Positions 52,083 through 62,530 of a stretch of DNA of 64,000 nucleotides are shown here, piece by piece. A model generated the notes under the pieces. The model ran no database searches. It had not been told where the DNA came from and was given only the letters and a program-made list of their open reading frames with translations. Position numbers and translations under genes: made by a program. Every line of letters starts with the position of its first letter. The first letter of the stretch is position 1. Source of the DNA: Gracilaria domingensis. Taxonomy: Eukaryota > Rhodophyta > Florideophyceae > Gracilariales > Gracilariaceae. Location: assembly GCA_022539475.1 (NCBI GenBank), contig VCMS01000160.1, forward strand, positions 58,480 to 122,479, read 5' to 3'.

Positions 52083-53992
52083 GACTTATGAGCGGTATTT
52101 AGATGGTGGGACCGGCAATTTTAACTGCATTCACGCTTCTCGAAGCAGAAGATCATCTTCCAACATCTCCTTCAACCAAGCGCGAGACAGATATGATATC
52201 TGTATCGTGCTTGGTTGACTTGTTGTACAGTAGTAAGGTTATAAACAAGGTTGTACGAGTTAAAGGGTATACAGTACACCCTTCACGGTTTTCGACCTCC
52301 TCGATAACCTCGAGCAGGGCGAGGGACGCTGTGCTTGCGGCATTTGTAGTCTCCTACTAGAGACACCTAATGTTATGAGAGGAACAATAAACGACAGCGG
52401 GGCCCTTTATGGAGGCATATGCACGAGCAACATGAAATCAATAATGAACGATAGAAAATGAAAACGGTATGGTGGGATCAAGAAAAACGTCCATCACGTT
52501 TTGTTCAGGTGCCCATTGACCAACGCCTCACGACGCGCTGCCCTGCCCGCGCCGCGCCAGCGAGAAGGCAAGACGCTATTAGAACAGATAAGGCAGTGGT
52601 CGTCAAAGTTTTTGGCCTTTATTAGGAGAGAGAACTATCTGTAGATTGCTTTCCTGCAGCCTCGCAGTTAGGGGCTGCAGACCATAATAAAGAAGAAGGT
52701 ATGGTGGGAAGGTGTAGATACAAGAGTAGCGTTCTCTCTCTTCTATAGGCGGCACGGCTGAAGTACTGCCGTTTGCGCAACACTGCAATCATCAGAAACT
52801 CCCGATGACTCTCTGACAGGGCTGTACATCCACCTATGGTGCTTACATGAGCTGGCACCTTTAGGACGGGTGCATGCCCATAGCATTTTGAAGGTTTTCG
52901 AGGGTCAAGTGCTACTAGCACTATGCTAGCTAGCATGGAAACTAAAAGTGCTTGTAACATTATGTGACGATTGCGCCAGCATAGAAACCGTACTAGAAAC
53001 CGTAGAAACTGCAGCATCAATTTCACTTCGGAATAAGGAAAAGCTTTAATGTATAGAAAACGCTAGCGCTAAACTAAATATTGCTACATTACTATCTAAT
53101 CGGTTGCTTGCAACTACCTTTTGTCACTCAGGACCTGAATTGATATCTGATATCATTCAGCGGAGCAGGTCTGATAACCTACGTCGGGGCCAATTGATTT
53201 TATTCACAAAATTACTACCTATCGCTCGCTGCTGTGATATCACAGACAGTTTTGTGATATCACAGCCAATCGACGCCAGCGGTCCTCCACCGCAATTCCA
53301 TCACTTCTCGCTTCCCCTGCGCGCGATCTTTCCAGCTTCCACAACATAGTTCACATTAGTGGTAACATTCCCAGAAAAATGTCCATGATTCCGCAGAAAT
53401 GAAAGCAAAACAACTTCAGGCTCCCGCACAGCAGCATCACACTTTGTAAAAACAGCTTCCCCTTCCAGCACATTTGCTACTTTGTTTCTAGTACAGTTCT
53501 CCTTTGTGGGGCAAACTCGGAAGAGTGAAACCCACCAGACTGTCTGAATGTCCGCTTTTGTTAAAAATTACAGACCAGTGACAGAGCCCTCTGTATCACC
53601 GTAACTCGGTTGTAAGGCCGAAGTGGCAACTGGCTATACCTACAGAGACGCTAGGCCACGTCGTGAGGAAACGATGAGAAACTCCAGAGATGGGGTGGTA
53701 TCGACAACGATAAAACACGACCAACGACCAATGTAGTCCCGAGAGGGAAAGAGACAGAAGACAACAACCAAAAAACACCCACACGCGACGGGTAGCGCCT
53801 CCTCGGCACTGCGCCCGGCGCGGGGTGAGATCCTTCAACGGTAATGCACGGGTTTCCGTAAACACAGCACAATTCTATACAGAGTCGGATCACTTCGTAA
53901 TCTAGTCTTATACCTCCTCAGTACAACACTCAGGCCCCGACATCAACGACAGATGTTCCTCAAAGGTACCGAGAAAGTAAAACCACGTTAAC
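52083..53992. other. Intergenic, palindromes at 53142-53265
   Basis: No supported gene. GATATCTGATATC (53142-53154) is followed by CTGTGATATCACAG (53232-53245) and a second TGTGATATCACAG (53253-53265), separated by 7 bp. Confidence 0.5.
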
Positions 53993-54733
53993 TGTAGTGC
54001 AACCCGTGAGCGGGAAAAAGACACCACGAAGACGTTCGGGATCTTCCTCTACTGAGGGCAACCCAGAGAACAGAGCCTCTCTGGAATGGCGCAACTAGCC
54101 GGGTGTAAGACCGGGGCCAAACCGTCACGACGGGGCGTTGAGAGTTGAGCAGAGAAGGGTGACTCGCACGCGAGTGTAGTAGCCTCGAAGAGGGGCGAAA
54201 CCACGGAGTGGGGAAAGGGAAAGATAGGAGGGAGAGAGGGAAAAAGAGAGGTACGGCGTATCGCCGGGGTATTCCCTATACAGGGTCGAACACGACAACA
54301 GATGCTTATAACACTCTCAAAGTTGGGTTCTGTGGAGACGCAGGGTGGATAGCCGCACCGTTACAACGGGGAGTCCCTCCGATAAGGAGTTGTGCACCGC
54401 CGAAGGCGAGAGTGGCTAGAGCCAAGATCCTTGAGGTAGGATCACCCTGGCTGGGGCACTTTACTGGTGCGACGGCGGCGACGCCGTCGCACTAAGTAGT
54501 GTCTTCACTAAAATTAATAAATAATATTAACTAAACTTCCCACTAATTGTGGCAACCGCCCACGTGTAGTGGCCAACCTCCGATCGGCTCCACCGTGTCC
54601 CACGTGTCCGAACCATCCCAATGGCAACCACTAGTAACTACTAGTCATATACTGGTGTGTACCAGGCAAACCCGTAAACGGGAAATATGACTAAGTCCTG
54701 TCAGAATACTCATAGATGAGCGTTGCACTACAT
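53993..54733 (-). repeat. 3' LTR, 741 bp
   Basis: Bounded by an 11-bp perfect terminal inverted repeat: TGTAGTGCAAC at 53993-54003 and GTTGCACTACA at 54723-54733, with the TG...CA ends typical of LTRs. A polypurine tract (element sense) abuts the inner end. The second LTR is outside the window, so identity between LTRs cannot be judged. Confidence 0.85.
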
Positions 54734-54748
54734 ATCCCCCTCCTTAGG
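54734..54748 (-). promoter_or_regulatory. Polypurine tract next to the 3' LTR
   Basis: Element-sense CTAAGGAGGGGGATA directly before the LTR's TGTAGTG. This is the expected primer site for plus-strand DNA synthesis. The 13-nt core recurs exactly at 58296-58308 and 61533-61545. Confidence 0.75.
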
Positions 54749-54775
54749 CGGTAATACAACCTCGACGAGGTCAGG

Positions 54776-56710
54776 ATGGCGCCGAGCCAAGAAGATATAA
54801 GTGCAGCGCTCCCCGGTCCTCCGGTATGTTCTTCTCCTTCTCCCGTCAACGACGTGCTTCCTGCTCCTGCAGTAGCAGCACCTCCTCAGAGTACCGAACT
54901 CTCTCTCGCTCCTGCGATCAACTTTCCTCCGACACCGGAACTAGACCTTACTTTGAGTGGTGTTCCACCGAACCAGCCTCCGAACCAACCACCGTTCCCC
55001 CAAGGGGGCCTCATCGGATTCCGCTCCGTTCCGCTCCCTCAACAGGGCTCCAACCCGCCCGCGGGGCAATCGAACACTGTCGCAGGATCCTCCGCGCAGC
55101 ATGCCGCTCTCGCGGGCCCCGTCCCCGGGTTCCATCCAGGTGTGGTCTGGCCGTCTTTCAACTCCCTTGTAGGGCTCAACCCGGCGAACCGGCGACATGC
55201 GAGGCGCCTCCGGCTCGCTCCGTGGTTCCACCCAACTGCGGTGTTCAATGAAAGCCTCATCACTGAGTATGCCGACGGACGCAACACCCTTCCGGGGGAC
55301 CTCCCGGCAATGGTGACCACTTCGTGGGATTGGCGCACGCGCATCGCGATTCCTGTCCATCAGGTAGCGCGGGAAAATCGGCAATCCCGGGAAGAAGCCC
55401 ATGCCAACTTTGTCATGGTAGCTTACAAACGGCAAGGCCGGGCGCCGTTCGAGTTTCCTATCCCGCCAGGGATGGACTTCGATGTGGCGTTTTACCGCAC
55501 CCGCGGGTAAATCAGTTACTGCGACCGCCTAGCGGCGTTGGAAACCTTCGCCTGGCGGGGAATGCCCGTTGCACGGCAGGAAGCCATATGCTGGACAAGA
55601 CCGATTCTTCGGGCTGAGTTTCGATATCTCCCCCGCCGTTCGCGGTCTAACTTTCTTCAGAACTTCATCCGCCATGAGAGGCGGTCTCGATCCCAATTTG
55701 GGTACTTCGCTCCATATCAGAACGTGGAGATCCGCCATATCGCGGCTGCGCACCGACAGGGTCGGTATGTACCTCTGCCAGAGTGGTGGAGTTACCTCGA
55801 GGCATGCTGGGGGTGCTACATCGAGTTACCCCCGGTGTTCACCTACTTAGGGTCATACCTACTCACAGATCCCAGGACTGGGTTTTGGTCGGTTGTCGTC
55901 ACCGAGTGGGCTGTCCGCACCGCGGCGTTTGTCCTCGCTGAGGCATATGACGAGTATCGACTGTGGTTCATCCCTCCCCGCGTGCGGGCGGCCATCCGAA
56001 GTTTGGACTTGGAAGTCCCCCTCGGGGGTCGTGCCAACAACGACGAGGTGTTGAGCCTTCTCGATTATATCGATAGTATCGACTCGACCGAAGTGCCTCT
56101 TTCTCAGAGTAGTCGCGGTGATTCCCCGAACACGGGTGGATACGGCCCAGGTCTGGGAAGAAATACCGCTCTTGCGGGCGATTATGTCTTCTTCGACCCG
56201 TGGGATTATCGGGAGATTACCGCTGAGGAAGCGGGTGAGCTCCGTTCTGCTCCCCGGCGCGTGCCGGCCCATCACCCAACTGGGTTTGTGAACTCGGATG
56301 AGTATTACCGAGAGTACCTCGGGGGAGATCCAATGGTGGATATTCAGCCCGGGGACACGGGAGGCGACGATATCGAGATGATCGAAGAGATTGACGCAAC
56401 CCCTGCGGGGGAGAGCGCCGGTTCTGCTCCGTTTGTCGGCTCCGCCTCGGCGGCTGACTTCATCGCTCCCACTCCGGTTCCCATTCCGGTACCCATTCCG
56501 GCTCAACCGGCTCTTCCCGCTGTTGCGGCTGTTGCAGCTCATCCCCCGCCGGCGGGTGTGAACGAAGGTGCGATTATCGCTCGCTTCCTCCGCGGCGCGG
56601 GTTTAAGTGCTATTGCGGCCTCTGGCGACGTCACCGCTATGGCGGATGCCTTGGCTCAACGCCTTGGCGGTATGCCTCCTCAGAATGAGGGCGATGGCGA
56701 CGGCCAGTAA
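54776..56710 (+). pseudogene. Long antisense ORF of the retrotransposon, one in-frame TAA
   Basis: Encoded opposite to gag-pol, starting 43 bp inside the LTR. The frame runs from ATG 54776 for 244 codons to a TAA at 55508-55510, then stays open in the same frame to a stop at 56710, about 640 codons in all. The first part is Pro/Ala/Ser-rich and disordered. A more ordered centre rich in Trp, Tyr and Arg follows (such as WSYLEACWGCYIELP). The C-terminal part is Pro/Ala-rich with acidic segments and ends in a helical AIIARFLRGAGLSAIAASG. It is not an env, RT or gag that I can recognise. Plant elements such as Grande also carry antisense genes of unknown function. The sustained opening over 1.9 kb argues for past selection. 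Confidence 0.6.
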
Positions 56711-57100
56711 ACGGGAGCCGAGCTTCCCCATGCGTGGGTAATTACCTGTTCACAGTAGTATAGCCTTGAGATAAAAAGATTCTTTGCTTCATTCACGTCT
56801 TCGACGATGTGTCCCTTCCTCACCGGCATAGCCGGCTAATGCAATGCGATGCGATGCGCTGCGAAAAACGCACCCTTCCGAGGGGAAAAACCAATGCTCA
56901 TGGTGTGGCAGCGAGGCCATTACCAGCGAGCTGGATGAAAAACCCTCAGGAGTGAGTCTTCTTTCCGAAAATCGGTGTTCGAGCGGCGCGAGCCGGTCGA
57001 ACCGTCAATGCGACAGGCATTCCACCTAGGTGGTGTGGGCCCAATTTCCGTCACATGACGTGTGTTACCAACATGGTATCCTTCCGTTTCCACAGCAACC
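56711..57100. other. Spacer between the antisense ORF and the end of pol
   Basis: 390 bp inside the retrotransposon where the two oppositely directed reading frames converge. No feature recognised apart from a GCGATGC-type short repeat near 56843. Confidence 0.4.
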
Positions 57101-58295
57101 TTATCCCACTAGGGCATCGTCCAGCGTCGCTGGTGTGGCTGTCCCCGCGGAGCGGTGGTACTGTACGACCTTCGAGCGTGGTAGGTGCTTGATAGGTTCG
57201 TATGTATCCCACTCTGGGTCGTAGCCGTAACAACGGACGCGGTATAACAAGATGCCTTCCTGGTCCCAGGTATGCCCGACAATTCGGTCGACAATGTACT
57301 CCTGAATGTACACCTGCCGGCCTTGCCGTGTTATTGTTACTTCATCGGTCGACAACCCTTGCGGGGGAACGGTTGCCGTGACGGGGGTAACAGCGCGCGC
57401 CTGGCTTTGCGTCGCCAGTTCCCTCCGAGGGGAGGTGCTTTCGATGTCGCTGCGTACCGCCATTCGGCGTGGTTCCTTCCGCTTCGGCGGCGTCGGCGTA
57501 GCTGTGTGCTCGCCTTGTCCGTTTGCGTCGGAGAGTCCCACCTCGGGTGGCTTCACAACCGTGCGTGCACGTGAATGTAGCGACGGTTGGCTGTCAAGCT
57601 CCCTCGGGAGAACCGCCTCCCTGTTACAGGTGTCCTCCAACGGCTGCGCCGTTGGCCCTTTTCTTTCTTTGCTCAAGTTCCCGTTCTGAACGGTTACTTC
57701 CGGGTTACCGGGGTTATTGACACCGCCGGCGGCTTGCGATCTCGTGATCTCCGCGCGTGCCTGCGCTTGCGCCGATATTTTACGCCCAATATTTGGTGCC
57801 GTACCGTCCATGACGTGAACTCTTCCCGGAGTGTCCGGCATTCCCACGGCTGTACCGCCGGGTTCTACCGAGTTGCTCGAGACTTCTTTTTCCTCAGCTC
57901 GTGCCTGCTCCGCAGGATTTTCCAGGATTCCTGGTCGTTCTGCGTCGCGTCGCGCGGCGGGCCGCGATGTCGCTGCGCTTTCCCTAGTGGGGCTTCGTTC
58001 CGACGGCGTCGGCGTGATGCCGGTGACATCTTTCGACTTCGTTCGACCCAGCGCGGCTGGTTGGCCACGAGGTTCTGTTGACTTAACCGAGTCCGCTTCT
58101 GCGTGAGTGTCCTTACCCGGCGACGGTGTAGACTTCCCGGCAACGGGGCTGTGTGTGCGGCGTGCGAGCGTACGTTGCGGACACGATGCCCGCGCACTGG
58201 CCGGAACATCCGGAGAGCTCCGTATGGTCCGTGCTTCACGGTTGTCCTCACAACGCGACGTCGGCTTATGACTCTCAGCAGAGCTGATAACCTCC

Positions 58296-58308
58296 TCCCC
58301 CTCCTTAG
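58296..58308 (-). promoter_or_regulatory. Internal copy of the polypurine tract (in pol linker)
   Basis: Exact 13-nt match (element-sense CTAAGGAGGGGGA) to the tract beside the 3' LTR. It encodes SKEGE within the disordered linker. A candidate secondary plus-strand priming site. Confidence 0.45.
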
Positions 58309-61300
58309 ACGGAGCGGCGTGGGGAGTAACAGAATGTCCCGCATCGCGGGTAGGTGAACCCAGCGATGGGACGGAAACGGGGGTGCTCTGGTGGCGATCA
58401 TTGTCCGACACAGTCGGCGGCACCGACTCTATCGGGAGGTCTGTAAGGCCTCGGTGGGGGTGGGGCAGGACGGAGGGTCTTGTCACCACATTTGTTTCCG
58501 GTGGTACCGGTGTTGTTGACTCCGTAGACACGGGCTCTGAATCAGACGGGGTAACCTCAGACGAGGGTGGAGGGGCCATTACCACGCGGTCGCGGGAGAT
58601 CCGCTCATGCGCGTCAACGATCTCGATTACAACAGTGTCCGGTGCAACCGAGATTACCTTGTACGGTCCATCCGCCACAGGCGAGAGCTTATGACGTTTG
58701 CCCTTTTCAGGGTTGTAGTGTTCCTTCCGTACGAAGACATTGTTTCTCACCGTAAGGGGTTCAGGGGTCCTTCCTCGCAAGCGAGCATCAAAATCACGCT
58801 CGTAAGCGGCTTGGGCTTTCGCCATTGACTTCCGGGCAGCCGGTACTAACTTCGTTAGCGAGGCTTTCCATTGTTGGCGATAAGCACCCACAGATGGGAA
58901 ACTGCCCAAGGTAGCTTGTGATTCTAACGCCAATGGCGGGGGTGTCCTTGACAAAACCAGTTCGAATGGGGAAACACCCGTAGTCCTGTGTACCTGCGTG
59001 TTATACGCAAAGGTTAACGCGTCGGTGTATAAGTCCCATGTTTTTGGGTGGTCAGCAACGTAGGAACGGAGAGATGCCAACATCGTACGGTTATACCGTT
59101 CAACTTGCCCATTACATTGGGGATGGTAAGTGGTCGTGAAGAGATTCTTCACGTCCATGATGCGGCAGACATCCTGGAAGAACCGGGATGCGAATTGCTT
59201 TCCGTTATCGGATAACAACTGCACAGGAGGACCGTACACGAAGATCCAGTGCGTGGCGAATGCCTGCGCGACCGTGAACGCGGTGATCCTTTTAAGAGGT
59301 ACTGTCCGAACCAGTTTTGAGAACCGATCGGTGATAACGAGAAGAAATTTGTTACCTCTCCGAGTGGTAAGCAATGGTCCGAGAATATCGATTGCCACAA
59401 ATTCAAGCGGCACCCTGGCAGGGAATAGTTTCACTTTCTTGGAATTCTTTCGCAGCTTCACGCGGTTTTTCGCGCAATCGGCGCAGAAGCGTACCGTAGC
59501 GTAACAATCCACCGCCATGGCGGGCCAGTAGAAATCTCTCCTCAAAGTGAGGTACAATTTCCGTCCACCTGCGTGGCCACCTAACTTTGCGTAATGCGAA
59601 AGGTGTAGGATCCTCGTCTGTAGCGAGTGTGGTACCACGACTTGTGGGTGTGACTCGACTGTCCTTATGAGATAGCCGATGTCATTAACCTCGAATGGGA
59701 GGGTGTCGCCTCCGTTTAGTCGGGCACGGACTTTGATACAGAACGGGTCTCCATGCTGTTCTCGGATCATTTCTTCCGGTGATACCGGGACAAAATTCCC
59801 CGGTAGGGGCTTTATAGCCTCGGTTTTGCCTGCAACAAGCAGTTCGTCGAAGTCAGCGTCCATATCGTCCCAGTGATCTGGCCAGTCGTCTAGCTGCCAC
59901 TCCGGGAGTTCCGGCTCATCATCGCCAACGACGAAGCAAGGAATATCATCGTCCTCGACGGCCAGAGTTTCCCCATTTGTGGGTAAGCGCGACAACGCGT
60001 CCGCCTGGGTGTTCAGGGTCCCCTTTTTGTACACGACGTCGAAGTCGAATTCCGCTAGGCGGAGCCTCCACCGCATAAGGCGGCCTGATGGATCAGAGAT
60101 ATTCATCAACCACCTCAACGAGGAATGATCCGTGTACACGGTAAAGTGCACACCTAGCAGGTAGGGACGGAGGGTGGATAATGCCCATACGACTGCAAGG
60201 CACTCCTTCTCCGAAACGGAGTAGTTCCGTTAATGAACGTTGAGCGAACATGACCAGTACCCTATGGGTTTTCGTTCTCCTTCGGGAGTGGTTTGGAACA
60301 GCGCGCAGCCTACTTGGTAGTCGCTCGAGTCCGTGTCCACGGAGAACGGCAATCCCGGTTTGGGTAACGATAGTATCGGTGCTGACGTAACAGCCTCCTT
60401 TAAGGAGTTGAACGCTTCCGCTTGTGCGGGCGTGAAGGGGTCCAGTTTTGGTGGCTGGCCCTTCCGCAAGAGATCGTTAAGGGGAGCCGCTATGTCCGAA
60501 AAGTTCGGCACGAACCGTCTGTAGACGTTGACCAGCCCTAAGAAGGAGCGTAATTCCGTTTGAGTCCGCGGTTCTTTCGCCTTAGCGAGTGACGTGACGC
60601 GAGCTTTCTCGATGGTCAGCCGTCCTGGACGGATTATGTGCCCAAGATACTTGACGGTGTCGGTGAAGAATTTACACTTCCTCAACTTGAGGGTGATTCC
60701 TGCATCACGCAGAGTGGTCATCACGTCCCTGAAATGGGTGAGATGATCGTCCAGATTACTGGAAAACACGATGATATCGTCAAGGTAGACGAGACAGGTC
60801 CGCCACTTGAAGCGGCTTAGCAGAATGTCGATGGCACGCTGGAACGTAGCGGGCGCGTTGGTTAAGCCGAAAGGCATCCGCTTGAAGCGGTAGGAGCCCG
60901 AGTGGCACACGAACGCAGTCTTATCGCGGTCTTCCTCCCTGACGGGGACTTGCCAATATCCCCAATTGGCATCCAATGCCGTGAACACGGTAGCGTCACC
61001 GAGCGAATCGATGCACTCGTCCATACGAGGGATTGGGTAAGCGTCTCTTACCGTCACGGCGTTAAGTCGGCGATAGTCGACACAGAACCTCCAGGTTCCG
61101 TCGGCTTTGAGAGCCAGTACCACTGGGGATGCCCACGGCGATGGCGCGTGCTCGATGACACCTGCGCGGAGCATCTTGTCCACTTGAAACTGTTCTTCCT
61201 CCCGAGCTTTCGGTCTTGCCCTGTAAGGGGGTTGTGAAACCGGACGCGTGTTCGGTAACACATCGATACGGTGTTCCGTTGCATTGATCTCTCCAAGAGA

Positions 61301-61395
61301 GCCATCCCACATTGTGGTAAACTCCCGTAACATGTCTCTTAGACGTTCACGGTGCGACTCCGGTATATGACCGAGGTCAAGTTCCTCGAGCGCCT

Positions 61396-62283
61396 TCAAG
61401 GGGTCAACCTTGTCGTAGCTCGTAGGCTTACGCTCTTCTGTCCCTGACACAGGGTTTGGTTCCGAGTCAGTCGGTTGCTTCTCCGTTGCGACGGTAGTGG
61501 TACTCGTGGAAGCGGCAGGAATTGCGACTCCCTCCCCCTCCTTAGATGAGGCGACGTCCTTTCGGAGGTAACTAATCCGAGAACATCCGCAGCCGTCATC
61601 TTCGTTGGAAGCATCGCGAGTGGGTGTGGTGTCACAGACCCAATGACTTGGTTCTTCACCAGATACTGGGGGGTGCTGCCAAGGTTGGCAACGAGTATCC
61701 GGAACGGAGTATCCGGTGTGACTTGCACAACGCCATTCGCGACAGCGAGTTGGCACTTCTCGTACAACGAGGTAAGCGGTTGAATAACCCGAAGACCGTG
61801 TTGACGGGAATTAACCGACACCATCATTTGGGACTCAGGCGGGATGCGGATCGACGCGGCGACGCGGAGCTTGGTGGACTCGCGCGACGCCGGTGCCGGG
61901 GCCTGCGCAGCAGGAAGTGGAACTTGCTTCCGCGATGACGGCTTCAGCGGACGACGGAAGATCGGTACCGACGAACCGTCGTCGAGTTCTAAACGCCTGA
62001 GGCGGGGCCTGATTGCATCGACAAACCTGTCGCAGTAATCGCAACCCAAAATGACTGGGGCAGCCAATGACCGACAAACGATGAAGTCGACCTTCACCAC
62101 GGAGGTTCCCAAGCCTACGACTAAGTCGATTGTTCCCACCGTTGTTAACGGGTTGTTATTCGCATCAGCGACATCAGGAAGCATGCTGCGGCGGATACGT
62201 TCCCGCAATTGCGGTGTGAGAAGGGACTCCACGATGAAGTTCGGAGCTGCACCTGTGTCTAGTACAGTCAGGTAACGCACCAT
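61396..62283 (-). pseudogene. Aspartic protease region of the retrotransposon
   Basis: The frame beginning near 62283 contains the retropepsin active site VLDTGAAPNF and the second family motif VILGCDYCDRF, then a Pro/Arg-rich linker. Its frame differs from RT and overlaps it for 360 bp (61396-61756), so continuity needs a frame change within the overlap. Upstream it is also out of frame with the sequence from 62492 (KQNYKVYADLG). These look like indels of decay, though a programmed shift at the overlap is conceivable. Confidence 0.85.
61533..61545 (-). promoter_or_regulatory. Internal copy of the polypurine tract (near start of pol)
   Basis: A second exact 13-nt copy, again encoding SKEGE, in the low-complexity segment before reverse transcriptase and close to the frame change between protease and RT. 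Confidence 0.45.
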
Positions 62284-62530
62284 AAAGTGGGGCTCAGGCC
62301 AAGGTCAGCGTACACCTTATAGTTTTGCTTGGCCATCACCATGATTCGGTCCGGGATCCGGTTATTCCTTACCCGTATCCGCAGTCGACGCAAAACACCG
62401 AGGTGTTCCGAATCCGCGTCTGCGGCGTCTTTCCTCGAGAGGATTTTCACCGGGGAGCGAGGCAACGACGCCTCGGGCGTCAACAGCCTCAACTCTGAGG
62501 ACGCCTCTCCCGAAAGGGAGACTCCCTCGT

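Larger units (their letters stand above)
57101..61756 (-). pseudogene. pol: reverse transcriptase, RNase H, integrase, chromodomain
   Basis: One frame from 61756 to 57101, broken only by a TAA at 60230-60232. The upstream part (60230-61756) is reverse transcriptase with the YLDD catalytic box and the RRLNAVT and GLTNAPATFQ motifs. The break falls in the RT/RNase H connection. The rest has the RNase H end (TDHSSLRWLM), an integrase HHCC finger, the D, D, E core (EFVAIDILGP, LLSDNGKQF, CNGQVERYN), a GPY-type module (DGPYKVISV), an unusually long disordered segment of about 400 residues rich in Pro, Ser, Thr and Glu, and a C-terminal chromodomain (YIVDRIVGH to WDTYEPIKHL). The chromodomain would direct integration to particular chromatin. 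Confidence 0.93.

Noticed and set aside
60230..61756. Treating the pol TAA and protease/RT overlap as programmed recoding
   Set aside because: Further frameshifts in gag and before protease show general decay of this copy, so recoding is not needed. Kept only as a minor question.
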